This document shows, in pieces, positions 24,001 to 33,614 of a DNA stretch of 64,000 nt. Made by a program: the position numbers and the translations under genes. The stretch is from Phoronis australis (taxonomy: Eukaryota > Phoronida > Phoronidae): NCBI GenBank assembly GCA_002633005.1, contig NMRA01000512.1, forward strand, positions 248,884 through 312,883, given 5' to 3'. Numbering within the stretch: position 1 is the first letter of the stretch; the number at the start of each line of letters is the position of its first letter. A model generated the notes under the pieces. The model was not told where the DNA came from and did no database searches. It worked only from the letters and a program-made list of their open reading frames with translations.

Positions 24001-27000
24001 TTTTGAAAAAAACTTTGATAGCCTTTATGGTAATTTGTTATTTTTGGATTTATTGAATTTCAAAAATTCAATAAAGTAACGGTTCTCCCCTTTTGACAAT
24101 ACAGAGACATCATATGCACTACAGAATCGAAAATTTATCTGCACCCTTTATCAGTTTAAGAGATTGTGGACCGGCTGATCCTCTCTCCCCATAAATGTTG
24201 ATCTTGTGATCAGAAACACTTCGTAGCAGTGAAAAAATAAAAGTATTCCAGTAAATAATAGCTGAACATGTTATTTCCAATACGCTGATCACACGTCTTT
24301 CATTTTAGGTAAACTTCGAAAAAAACAATGTTAGATGGATTGCAACCAAAAAAGTTCTAAGTATTTCACCATCGACTTTGGATGATAGGCTAGCTTTAAA
24401 ACCCGAGGAACAAACTTTAATGTAAACGATGAAGATAACTTTAAATCAAAGACATGACATTTGATGAATAGCTGGTCTAGAAGGAAGTTAATAATTTTTG
24501 GAGAAATTACTGTTTTGAAAACAATGATTTCCAAAGGGGATTCACTCATTGCTCCCAACTCTTTCCAAGAAAATCTGGATGATTGAAAACTCATAGGGAA
24601 TATCATGGTTGGAATATTTTAAAAAGTTTCATTCAGAAAAGAAGATGGTGGTGAAGTTGAGATGCCAAGTATATAAACTATCAACAAAGCTTTGAAAATT
24701 TCAAGGATAAAAAGATCAAAATGTATATGTATATGTATGGACAATGAATTATGTCAACAATTATACTAAATCACATGCACCTTTACATAGTGCACTATGG
24801 GGAGCCTGTTTGAACCATTGGGGTGAGTTTTTAAAGAACAAATTTAAATCTTCTAGTGACAACAATAACTTTGCCTCTATTGGTCTATGGTTTAACATTG
24901 CTTTGCAAATTGGAAATAAAATGATCGTTTATAAAAGCTTTGAAGAAAATACAATGTGTTATATAAGTGATTTATTGAATGGAGATAAAAATGTTTTTAG
25001 TTTTGAAAATCTAAAAAAGTAAATCAATACAACTATAAACTTTTAAAAAAGTGTGTGAGAGCGATCATACATTAAAGTGTACGTATACTTTCAATAGTAG
25101 CTCAACATGTAAAATGATAAAGGGCATTGCGTCAACTTCAACTAAACAAAGGGTTTTCATGTAGATGATAGTACATGGAAAAACACTATCCATATCCCTT
25201 CAAATGTACACTAGATTCTTCAATACAATGGTTGCAATATGAAATATTACACAGGATCAGGCTACCAATTCTTTCTTAAAATTTTAAAATAGATATAACT
25301 GCCTGTAAAAACTGTACGTCACGTACCTTTTGTAATGCAGAAAGAGAAAGTCTAGAACATTTGTTTTTAATGTATTTTGACTGGAAATTTTCTGTCAGGT
25401 GTTAGTGCTTAGTTGTTGGCTAAGAGAGGTTTGGATTTAACTGAAGATAGAAAGATGACGATTCTTGTAATGTTGTTAAAAAGACATGAACAGTTGCAGT
25501 GTAAACAAAACACTGAAAGCTGCAGAATCAGAAAGTACCCTTTAAATATAAATACTCTTTGCAATCATATCCAGAAATATATACTTCTGAATATGGATGC
25601 CCGGGGGCCGTCACCCCGCCCCCTCCCTTCTGCAGGCTACTGTATGCACCGCATTATTCGGTCTTGTGGTTAGATGTGTCACTCCTGTGTAAGCCTGCAA
25701 GATGCCTAAAGAATCTACGATTCTCACAGCAGCAAATACATGTATTTCTACTGTTTCAGAAACCTATTATTCTGCACGAAATTGGTCATGCAGCTGGCTT
25801 CTTCCACGAACATAAAAGACCAGACCGTGACAACTACGTGCGAATACTAAGAGAAAACATTGCACCCTTTCAAGATTTTAACTTTGCAAAGTTCACTTCA
25901 CTCGCGATCAACACTTACAACGTTAGCTACGACTACGAGAGCGTGATGCATTATGGACAGTATGTGAGTATGCTTTCGAACTAGCAAACATAACAATCCG
26001 CTTACAGAAAGTATGTAATGCCGTATCATCATATGTCAAGTTGTGTACCTGTGGGACAAAAACACGTATATGTCGCATTAGCCCGCGCGTTTTGGCGCAC
26101 TATGAAAACGCTTGGGATGGCTTTCCATTTTATCGCAGCTGGTCCTTCAAGTTTACAAAGTTTGTAAACTATGTACAACACGCCCTGTTCTGCCACCGTC
26201 ATGTCATTTTAAAAAACAAAATTCAAAATTGCAGCACAGATTGGAACAACTTTTCATATACGTACGACCACTGTATGTGAAGGTACACGGGAAACATGCC
26301 AATTTGGGTAAATATTGATACTTAGAACATGACTAAGTGTGAATATTTCAGGCGGACATACCTAGTTAAAAATTTACGTCGCGGCGATCACACCTGTCCC
26401 CCTTCTGCGGAAGATGGTTCACTGGCGGTCTCGGATCTTCCTGCCTTTCCTGTGAAACTGTACTGGCGCGACCGCTGTTGGGTAGTGAGTGAAACGCCCT
26501 CTGCCAGGTTTTAGAGAGGTTAACTCTTGCTTTGATACGGGGGGGGGGATATTTTTAGCCGAGATTACAAACCAGTTGTTCTCTCTGTCGACAATTTCAA
26601 CATTACCATTAACTTTTAACTAGGTACGCTCGGCTGAAATATTCACTATTAGTCATATACATGGGCCTGGGTGAATCATAATGTTTATCAGTTAATTGAT
26701 ACTTTTGAATTTGATATCAGACGTTTTCAAAAAATGGAAAAAGGACTATCGAGACGCTGGACCCAACCAAGCAGAACATCATTGGAAAAAGCGAGGGACT
26801 AAGTTTCCGGGACGTCAAGTTATTAAACCTGATGTACGACTGTAAACCAAGTAAGTACTCGATGCATGTACAACGTGCTCTCTAACAGGGACTTTTCGCA
26901 TTAGCGCTCTCTAGCGCAATGAGAGCACGAAAGTGAATTAGGATTTATCCCTACAGGCTCAGATTTGGTAGACAGAAATTGAAATACTACATAAATATAA

Positions 27001-30000
27001 AGGCAGAGGAATAGATTCCACTATCAGCCTTCTTCCGCTTTATCTGCAGCAATAACCCCGACTTGGCTTTATCGCGGAAATGATATTTACAGTTGGAAGT
27101 CCATGGATGCAGGGGACGTCCATGTTCATCCGTTGATATTTCATAAGGTTTGCCTTTTTCATAAGGCATTGGTACATAACACCGCACAGCGCTGGAAATT
27201 TGCTGGCTTTACAACAGCATGAAAGATGTTAAAATACTGTTCATACCAGTAGGTTGAAACCTCCCGTCCACATATTACATGGGAGGTGGCGCTGAAATCC
27301 TGTCCACCAAAGACCTTACCGCCGTCTGGCGGTTAGTAATTTTCAGTATGGCCGCGGGCGCGGCTATTTTGAAAGTTAGCAATTGTTTTTTTCTGGAAGA
27401 TGTGCACAGTGCAATTATACTCCATGTCCAAGTGAATTTTTCTCATTTCAGTGATCAGCGTTTCCTATTGCTAGTCATTCTAGGGTATGCATCACTGAGT
27501 TCGCGGAAGACGTGATTTACAATTTTGATTCTTACGCACGTCCATGCCATTTCACGGTTCTTTGTGTGTATACCATGAGAGACATAGGAGCACTTTTACC
27601 AGCCACTAAAATGGAAGACATAGAATTGATTTCACTTTTTCCCTTATATCTGTCACTGTTAGGCATTATAAAGAAAACCAAACGCTCTTTACACGATTTG
27701 TGCCCTTCCCTTCGGATAACCAAAATTCAGCTAAGCAAAATAGCGTCTGAGGCCATGAATAACATAACTGATCTATTAGGACCAGGAAAGCCTCATATTA
27801 GACGATTTTGGCTCATCGTTTAATGTGGTATTCAGGTTGCCATGAGTCTTCCGACGCGAAGGATGTGTCCAGAAGGCAAAAAAACTGACGGGAAATGAGA
27901 AAAACAAGAAGTGAATGTAGTGCTATTGTTTTTTTGATTGATCTGAACTACAACAAACGATTTTTATGTTTAGTCTGCACGCCACCAGTTGGCCACATGA
28001 CGTGACCTATTGAATAGAATTACGAAAACATTTCTACCCCGACTCACAGGATGTGACCAAGAGGTGGCGTGCACACTAGACACATGTTATTTGCAATTGA
28101 TAACCCCATGCCAGTAAAAGATTTACATATTCATATAGCCTACATTGTAAACTGCAATGGATATCAGCTTTTGAAGTGAACATCATTTTAAAAATACAAC
28201 GTTAACAATTCTGTTTACTAGTGACAGGAAAATTAAGCTTCTATTTTTTATGTAGGCATGAGTATTTATAATGTGACGGCAAAGTGAATAAAATGTTAGT
28301 GATTGACACACGACTAAAAGCTTTAGAGGCGGGAAAATCTAACACGTGACTGGAAAATACTCCATCCCTACCGCCATAACCCCGTCAGTCCCATCTCTGG
28401 TCGACCATTATCACCTGTCACAACGGCAATTTGCCCTTCATAATGAATGGACATGCCTAGTTTATGATTCTGAGTCGACGAAATAGTACTCTACATCCGA
28501 ATGTTTTCAGTCATCCAGTTGGGTCATAGTATAAGAATCAATAAATCTGTTACTGGACTTACGGTACGTGGAGATGGCTACGTTGCGTCCTTTATCAGGC
28601 CACTGAGTCGAGAGGAGGACGCAACGTAGCCATCTCCACGTACCGTAAGTCCAGTAATAGATTTATTGATTCTTATAGTACTCTACATCTCCGCTAGGAT
28701 ATGTAAATTATGCACGTACTTGCAGGCCGATGCGCCGATAAACAGTGCCCTGGGGAGGGATACGTGGGTAAAGACTGCAGATGCTATTGTCCTGGCAATC
28801 CCGTGACAGAATGTGTTGGTGAGTAACTTAGAATCGTTCAAAACTGGTATTGCGAATTCTTTCAATCTTTCAGTTTCAAGATATAGCATTAGAAATTGTC
28901 ACCAGTAAAAGAGGCGCTCACAATGAAGTTGAGTGAGAAATAAAGAGATAAAAAATCAAATAGTGTTGAGTAAACAAATTCGATGAATACAATGAATATT
29001 TGCAGGGCATACCTGAGTGCCTATATTATGGACTGTTTCATGTAACCAAACAAGGGTTTCAGAAAAATGGGTTTCCTTGCGATCTTTTATAGATACGGGT
29101 TAGCTACAGCACCCGTCCGAGTCTCTCGACTCTGATTGACTATTAGACATGTAGGTGGACGTTACGGCCATCCCACATAGGTGGCCGTTACAGCCATCCC
29201 ACATGTACATGTACGTGTACTGTTTGGGTTTGTCTCCTCCACAAAGACGCTTTGGATAGCCACTCATTCAGTGGAACCTTGGTATCGTTGGAAATAAAGA
29301 AGGACCTCGGGTTTTGAAAATGATGAATTGGACTTGGTCGACACGTTGGACTCGTGTACATATGTATATACATATAGATTATTACGTGGCGAAGTCATTA
29401 TCCCCTGTAATCTAGAGCCCGAGTGGATTTTGGAGAATTATCGCCCGATAATAACGGGGATAACGACTAAGATCATGAAATGATCTTTTATACCACAAAC
29501 TGAAAGGTGAACATTGCACTGAATCGATCTACCTTTCTCGACTCGCCTCGGCTTTTGTACCATTTTCAATGTCAGAGGCCTGGGGTCGGAGGTCGTGACC
29601 TTTTAAGAAACGCCGAGTTTTCCTTGTTAAAATGATGTTTTACTTAAAACCAAATAAAATTTGAAACAAAATAGAAATAAAGTGAATCTGTAAAATAATG
29701 TTTTAGAAACTACTGAAGCTTACTTCGCATCTTGTGATACTAAAGCTTCCACCGTGAAAATATCGTCTGAAAAAGTAGTATAATGTCCAATTCAAAAGAT
29801 CCAGACGACATATTACTCGCATTCAAACTGGAGATCAATGATTTACAAGTGAGAGAAAATGACAGATATTTTTTTCTGAATTAAACATGTCGTTTATTGA
29901 AATTGTGCGTCTTATTTTTCATAGCGTATTAATATCGGTACCTTGACGTTTGTTGAACGTGGGATTGTTGCGCGTACTTATTTAAGTGTTCTATTTATTT

Positions 30001-33000
30001 TTCACATTTGATGACGTCAGCTGCTGCGTGGTGCAGTGGTAAAGTCGACGGCTCGAAACTCTTGCGAAGCTGTTTCGAAACCGGCTTCGGTTTCCCGCCA
30101 AAATGTTGTTTAACACCATTAAATAAACATTTGGGTTATTTAAAAGGTTGTATTGTCCATTCGACATATTGTGGTATAAAGAATGTTAAAAACAACTGTG
30201 CTGGGTTTTCTACTCCTTATTTAAGAGTGCAAGGACAAAAAGAAGAGACGCTGTAACAGGTGGGCTGCTATAGGCCGCTGTACTAAAAAACGATACAAGA
30301 AGTTCATGGAGAAGAAGTGTCGCAAGGCTTGCAAGCTGTGTGGTGAGTAACTGTAATTGATATCTAGATCGTTCAAAATTAGTAACATGACGACTCTTAA
30401 TCAGCCAGCTCCGGAACAGGTAACACTCTTCGAAAATAACCACCATTGTTTCTGTGGTTTAAAACTTAATGAACTCTCTTGACAAAAACCAGACGTCTTT
30501 TCGTTGTCACTTTATCAACCATTTTCAGTGCTACTGCACCAATATTTCAAAAATACTTTATCATACCTCCGTCTGTTCATTTGTTAACACATGGTTTATT
30601 TAGTTTTTTCACGTCTTAAGCAGCCGCTACTTCCGTTTTGGACTCCGCGTATAAAAATAGAAATAGTGACGTCACATGAGTACGAGCTTCACCTTATCAC
30701 CCGACATTCCTGGAGACAACATTTCTGCACAGCGCGCGAACAGTTTGGTGACAAATGCTCATCGAACTAGTCTTTTTGCTGAACAAAATTGACTTATCTT
30801 AAAGTGTAAAGATGTACATGTACCCATTCAGGAAAGTCCATAACCAAAAAATCACTCTGTTTTACTGGGCTATGATAATTGACAAAAATTCAAATAGAAG
30901 AAGTCGTCTGCTCTACGTGGTTGGCTTACCAAGAACGCCAATTTGTCGTCAGTTGATGCAGAAGATCTGCATTGAAAGGTCAGTAGTGCAGTAGTTACCC
31001 CCTAGTAACATTACCAAAGCGAGAACCAGGGCGACAAAGCAGACAAAGGCCACTGTTCTCAGTGGCGGATTTAGAGGGGGGCCAAGGGGGCCATGCCCCC
31101 CCTAAAATTCTCCAAGATTCCATTGGCCAGTTCTGGAAGTGCCTACGTCTGACAGGCAAAACCCTTTCTAATACTCTGCCCTGCCCCCCAACTCAAAATC
31201 CTGGGTCCGCCTATGGTTCTGCATTGCAACAACTATAGCACCAAAGTTGATAGTTTTCTGTCCGATCGTGACAAGCGCGAGTAGTACAAGAGACTAATAC
31301 CACAGTAAATGTTGAAATTGGAGAGGTCGGGCATTATTCCTAAGGATCTAAAAATTAAACTTCGTGGCTTTTTATGGTCTACTTAAGATTCGTAAGGCTA
31401 GGATTTCCCTTGAAACCAAAATCCTGCTCCATTGACTCTGTCACTTAGAATCAGACTGAATACCTGGCATCGATTTTTCTCTGTTGGTGTGTGGGATGTC
31501 AGTTTAGGAAGATTATACTCTTCTTGACTATGAGAGCACATCCCTATCCTCGCGCATCTCCAGGAAGAGTCTATTAGTGTCGTAAGCCAGAGGTTCTTTA
31601 GGGATCCTACACCTGCACCGTAGTTCACTGCACCAGATTGTCAATCCGGGGTATTTGTAATCTTTTTTGCCTGCCCCTGAAAAAGGGATTTTTTTCGACG
31701 CGCACATGGCTACGGTATAAAGTCGCCGGTCTATCCTATTGTAGAGAATTTGCGCATTGACGATTTTGAGGAACGTGCGCCTTGTTGGTTCACTGGTCAA
31801 CAACCAACCTGTTTATTGCGTTAACAGAAGAGTTCATATCAGACAGTAGTCTCCTGTTCCTGGATTGTTTAGTGTCTTTGGATTCTAATAAGCATGTTTA
31901 TTGTAAGATGTATTAGACGTCTGCGCACACCAACAATTATTTTACGTCTGATTGGAAGCATCCTATCTGTCATAGGTATTGTGTTATACGTTCTATGAAT
32001 TACATTAGAGAGCACTTAAGTGTCAAGCCTTCGGATAGGGAAGTGGATAAAGAACACTTTGATAGTGCTTTGTTCAAATGCGGATACTAACGGAGGGTGT
32101 TGGGTAGTACGTTTAGAAGTCAGCCACGCATTGAAAGTTGGTCTTTTGCTAGAGTGTAGTTTCCGTATGTTTAAGAATTGTCTGAAAAGGTACAGCGTAT
32201 CGGGTCTGATCATGAGATCAATGTTATCTGATCGTGGGATCAATGTTGCCTGATCGTGGGATCAATGTTGCCTGATCGTGGGATCAATGTTGTCTGATCG
32301 TGGGATCAATGTTGTCTGATCGTGGGATCAATGTTGTCTGATCGTGGGATCAATGTTGTCTGATCGTGGGATCAATGTTGTCTGATCATGAGATCAATGT
32401 TGCCCACTGTAAGTAGAAAATGCAGCAGCGTTGGTGCATCCCAAGGACAAACCTGCTAAAGGTTGGTTTTATTCATCCGCTGAGAAAGCGACAATTGTAG
32501 CTAGGAGCATATCGTGGAAACTCAGGAACCCTTACGTAAACGATGCAAGGACTCTTGTATGCGAATGGCCACGAGTGCAAAAATAACCGTGTTGAATGTT
32601 TCGAGTAGGGACAAGAACTGGCTCGAAAGAGGCGTCACGCATGCCATTTTCACTATAGCATAAAACCCGCCACTAAACAGACACGACAGTTGCGGGTTTG
32701 CTCTGTTCACTGCTTAGAGGACTAGTGAGAGCACAGCGCGAGGCTCTAACTGTCCCTCCATTCAATGCATTAAACCATTCCTCATGAAGGGAGCGCGATG
32801 CTCCCTATGGCTTTAGGATTTTGTTAAAAACCATAGACCAGTTGAGCTGATTTAATTTCTTTGATTATAACATTGACTTGAGCATCCGTCTTGGCCGAAA
32901 TAATACACTTTAGGTAGTCTTGCACTTATCAAAGGTGTTTTGTACGATCAGCGCGAGTAACCGTTGAGCACTTTGTGTCGTCGGAGCCGATTAACATAAT

Positions 33001-33215
33001 GAGTTAAAGTATAAACTACTGGCATATAGCTTAGGGCAACCCAAAAATTAAGTGCCGATCTCGTACCAGCAACCACCCCACGGTATACTGGTGGCCTGTC
33101 TGTCTCCTCTACAATGACGATATCCGGTAGCCAGACATTCTGTGCCACCTACCGCCTATAGCATGCAACTGTCACCTACAACGTTGAGCAAATTCCTCTT
33201 CATTCCGCAGATTGA
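14973..33215 (+). CDS. astacin-family zinc metalloprotease with Cys-rich module and ShK domain (gene A)
   Basis: Predicted secreted zinc endopeptidase, about 382 aa. Join: 14973-15029, 16103-16163, 17249-17339, 17546-17751, 19444-19628, 25760-25963, 26721-26850, 28726-28818, 30226-30342, 33211-33215; all introns are GT-AG and phases agree at every junction. Residues 1-19 are a signal peptide; about 20-114 a propeptide with EYDILL, an acidic run and three EGPR repeats, ending RERQRR. The catalytic domain (about 115-309) has C158, C179, C198 and C309 for the two family disulfides, zinc site H206-E207-H210-H216 and Met-turn M263 with Y265. A six-Cys module (314-341) and an ShK domain (344-381) follow. 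TGA falls two bases into the last exon. Substrate unknown; astacins process matrix, growth factors or food protein. Gene B lies about 5.5 kb downstream. Confidence 0.88.
16103..16163 (+). CDS. gene A exon 2 (start of propeptide)
   Basis: Acceptor TTTCTTCAG, then [20 protein letters not shown], donor GTAAGT; ends in phase 1. Gene B encodes [20 protein letters not shown] at the same place. Confidence 0.8.
16164..17248 (+). other. gene A intron 2, with Penelope-like 3' tail fragment
   Basis: Sequence at about 16625-16740 (GGTGAAACAAGT..., GTACACGTTTTACGCAAGG..., ending near AAAAAGGATC) matches the 3' tail of the Penelope-like pieces in intron 2 of gene B. The fragment predates the A/B split; no coding part remains in A. 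Confidence 0.5.
17249..17339 (+). CDS. gene A exon 3 (propeptide)
   Basis: Acceptor ATTTGCAG, enters in phase 1 and ends in phase 2 before GTGAGT. It encodes [20 protein letters not shown] and then LAELNKE. EYDILL sits where other astacins have the FxGD aspartate-switch motif; only the D-I is kept. Confidence 0.8.
17546..17751 (+). CDS. gene A exon 4 (linker, furin-like site, start of mature enzyme)
   Basis: Enters in phase 2 after the weak acceptor GTTGAAG; an in-frame TGA just upstream rules out earlier starts. Encodes an acidic run DDDEDE, three EGPR-type repeats, a basic stretch with RQRR, then [16 protein letters not shown], the astacin N-terminus with an NLS glycosylation sequon. It is 42 bases longer than in gene B because of two additional 21-base units. 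Confidence 0.8.
17575..17640 (+). repeat. 21 bp coding minisatellite (three units)
   Basis: The unit AATCCGAAGGACCCCGAAGA occurs three times in tandem within exon 4, encoding ESEGPRR/KQ-type heptapeptides. Gene B has one unit at the same point. Frame is preserved because the unit is 21 bases. Confidence 0.8.
18787..18903. repeat. 38 bp tandem repeat, three copies, in intron 4 of gene A
   Basis: Unit begins GGTTTAATGTTAACCAATCA and ends GGCCTACCAT; three consecutive copies with few changes. The corresponding position in gene B (around 43050) has no array, so it arose after the duplication. Confidence 0.8.
19160..19340. repeat. degenerate tandem repeat in intron 4 of gene A
   Basis: About six degenerate units of roughly 27 bases built on CACCCGGGTGGAAATTATTTT. 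The core CCCGGGTGG is partly palindromic. Non-coding. Confidence 0.65.
19444..19628 (+). CDS. gene A exon 5 (N-terminal half of astacin domain)
   Basis: Phase 1 to phase 0. Contains [18 protein letters not shown] and GCSSFVG, then PINLGMRC, matching the astacin strand and cysteine pattern. NET is a possible glycosylation site. Confidence 0.88.
21809..22066 (-). mobile_element. retroelement C-terminal fragment (zinc-binding-like tail)
   Basis: The minus strand encodes [20 protein letters not shown], then [22 protein letters not shown] and LKALSHIM. The pattern C..CG...T.QHILS...AL.EG...WRH.Q.LKAL is known from the C-terminal end of some non-LTR retrotransposon reverse transcriptases. No RT core is left beside it, so this is a fossil. 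Confidence 0.5.
22430..25590 (+). mobile_element. decayed L1/Tx1-like non-LTR retrotransposon (ORF2 remnant)
   Basis: Pieces appear in ORF2 order with stops and shifts between them. Near 22445 is [19 protein letters not shown] (endonuclease start); near 22650 [10 protein letters not shown]; near 22705 [14 protein letters not shown], then [15 protein letters not shown] and SLTEDVI; near 22965 CTWRRLGL and SDHSR, the endonuclease end. The reverse transcriptase core is not recognisable. Near 24885 [14 protein letters not shown] and then YISDLLNGD, and near 25300 [20 protein letters not shown], match the C-terminal region and its CCHC-like knuckle. It lies in intron 5, sense to gene A, and cannot be active. 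Confidence 0.7.
25760..25963 (+). CDS. gene A exon 6 (astacin active site and Met-turn)
   Basis: Acceptor ACTGTTTCAG, phase 0 at both ends, 68 codons. Encodes [12 protein letters not shown] with [10 protein letters not shown] after it, and SVMHYGQY at the end. All zinc ligands, the catalytic Glu and the Met-turn with its Tyr are intact. Donor GTGAGT at 25964. Confidence 0.93.
26721..26850 (+). CDS. gene A exon 7 (C-terminal part of astacin domain)
   Basis: Acceptor TGATATCAG; encodes [15 protein letters not shown], then [20 protein letters not shown] with the last domain cysteine. Ends in phase 1 before GTAAGT. Confidence 0.9.
27222..27372 (+). repeat. interspersed repeat in intron 7 of gene A
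   Basis: Shared with intron 7 of gene B (47771-47925), so present before the gene duplication; an independent inverted copy lies at 5092-5228. Core GTTGAAACCTCCCGTCCACA. Confidence 0.55.
28498..28675. mobile_element. hairpin transposon-like insertion with target-site duplication
   Basis: TAGTACTCTACATC occurs at 28484-28497 and again at 28676-28689; gene B has it once (near 48951). The inserted 178 bases contain two arms of about 64 bases that are nearly perfect reverse complements (left from about 28528, right ending at the insert's edge) around GCAACGTAGCCATCTCCACG-type sequence. It is a recent non-autonomous element just upstream of exon 8. Confidence 0.75.
28726..28818 (+). CDS. gene A exon 8 (six-cysteine module)
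   Basis: Acceptor ACTTGCAG, phase 1 to phase 1, 93 bases. Encodes [20 protein letters not shown] followed by PGNPVTEC: six cysteines spaced C-x4-C-x9-C-x-C-x-C-x7-C. It looks like a shortened EGF-like module but does not fit the standard EGF pattern. Symmetric phase 1 makes it a shuffling-competent exon. Confidence 0.85.
30021..30110 (+). repeat. tRNA-derived SINE-like or tRNA pseudogene
   Basis: GTGGTGCAGTGGT at 30028-30040 resembles an A box and TGTTTCGAAACC at 30071-30082 a B box; their start-to-start spacing of 43 is right for a tRNA. The sequence then runs into an AT-rich tail. No convincing acceptor stem, so a SINE head is more likely than a working tRNA. I did not find it at the homologous place in gene B. 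Confidence 0.4.
30226..30342 (+). CDS. gene A exon 9 (ShK domain)
   Basis: Acceptor TTATTTAAG, phase 1 to phase 1, 117 bases. ShK-type six-cysteine domain with [10 protein letters not shown] and the terminal CRKACKLC (C-x3-C-x2-C). In astacins such C-terminal ShK domains act as interaction modules; ion-channel blocking cannot be inferred. Confidence 0.88.
31060..31216 (+). mobile_element. 157 bp MITE-like element (GGCGGATTTAG family), intron 9 of A
   Basis: Starts AGTGGCGGATTTAGAGGGGG and ends ATCCTGGGTCCGCC, imperfect terminal inverted repeats. Gene B lacks it at this point (52371-52400 runs straight through) and GTTCT flanks both sides in A. A second member lies inverted at 52666-52820. 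Confidence 0.65.
32205..32402. repeat. 22 bp minisatellite, nine units, intron 9 of A
   Basis: Unit TCTGATCGTGGGATCAATGT plus TG, nine head-to-tail copies. The two edge units read GATCATGAGATC instead. Gene B has only one diverged unit near 53380, so the array expanded after the duplication. Confidence 0.88.
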
Positions 33216-33366
33216 AGGACAACAACTAAACACAAGATGTCACTGTTGGGCTGCTGAAGGCAAATGTAGCAATAGGCGACACTAAAACGTACATGGCGAA
33301 GGATTGTGCCAAACCCTGCAAGCTCTGTGGTGGCAGAGACGGATACCTATTCAGCGATTCATGAAA
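33211..33366 (+). CDS. gene A exon 10: stop codon, then decayed second ShK exon
   Basis: After acceptor CATTCCGCAG the phase-1 frame reads one codon and then TGA (33213-33215), ending the protein. The rest clearly derives from an ShK exon: a CHCWAAEGKC stretch is in one frame and YMAKDCAKPCKLC in another, with stops and a shift between them. An alternative acceptor at about 33236 (ACACAAG) would join the second frame and end at TGA near 33360, but gene B has no acceptor in the matching phase. I take it as terminal exon plus 3' UTR. Confidence 0.5.
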
Positions 33367-33574
33367 TGTATAAAAATAATATGTAAAGCAATCCAACTTC
33401 TTTATTCTCTTTCAATCCCCTCCAGGGAATTCCATAATGCTCGTGTTGTTTAAAAACCTAACTCACGAAATATACAGACACTGAAGTATGAGAAAACAAC
33501 TCGTAGAACTCAGTTGGTCCTGAAGTTAGCGTATCTACTCGTTACGCAAAATGTGTTTGTGTGTGTGTGTTTGT

Positions 33575-33614
<40 letters not shown>

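Larger units (their letters stand above)
20000..25650. mobile_element. composite insertion in intron 5 of gene A
   Basis: Intron 5 is about 6.1 kb in A and only 0.66 kb in B. The flanks align (left up to about 19985, right from about 25650), so the interior is inserted material. It contains a minus-strand retroelement piece at 21809-22066 and a Tx1-like LINE at 22430-25590. The remaining parts (20000-21800) hold no recognisable gene. Confidence 0.6.

Noticed and set aside
32205-32402. CRISPR-like array
   Set aside because: Units are directly adjacent with no spacers; it is a minisatellite in a eukaryotic intron.
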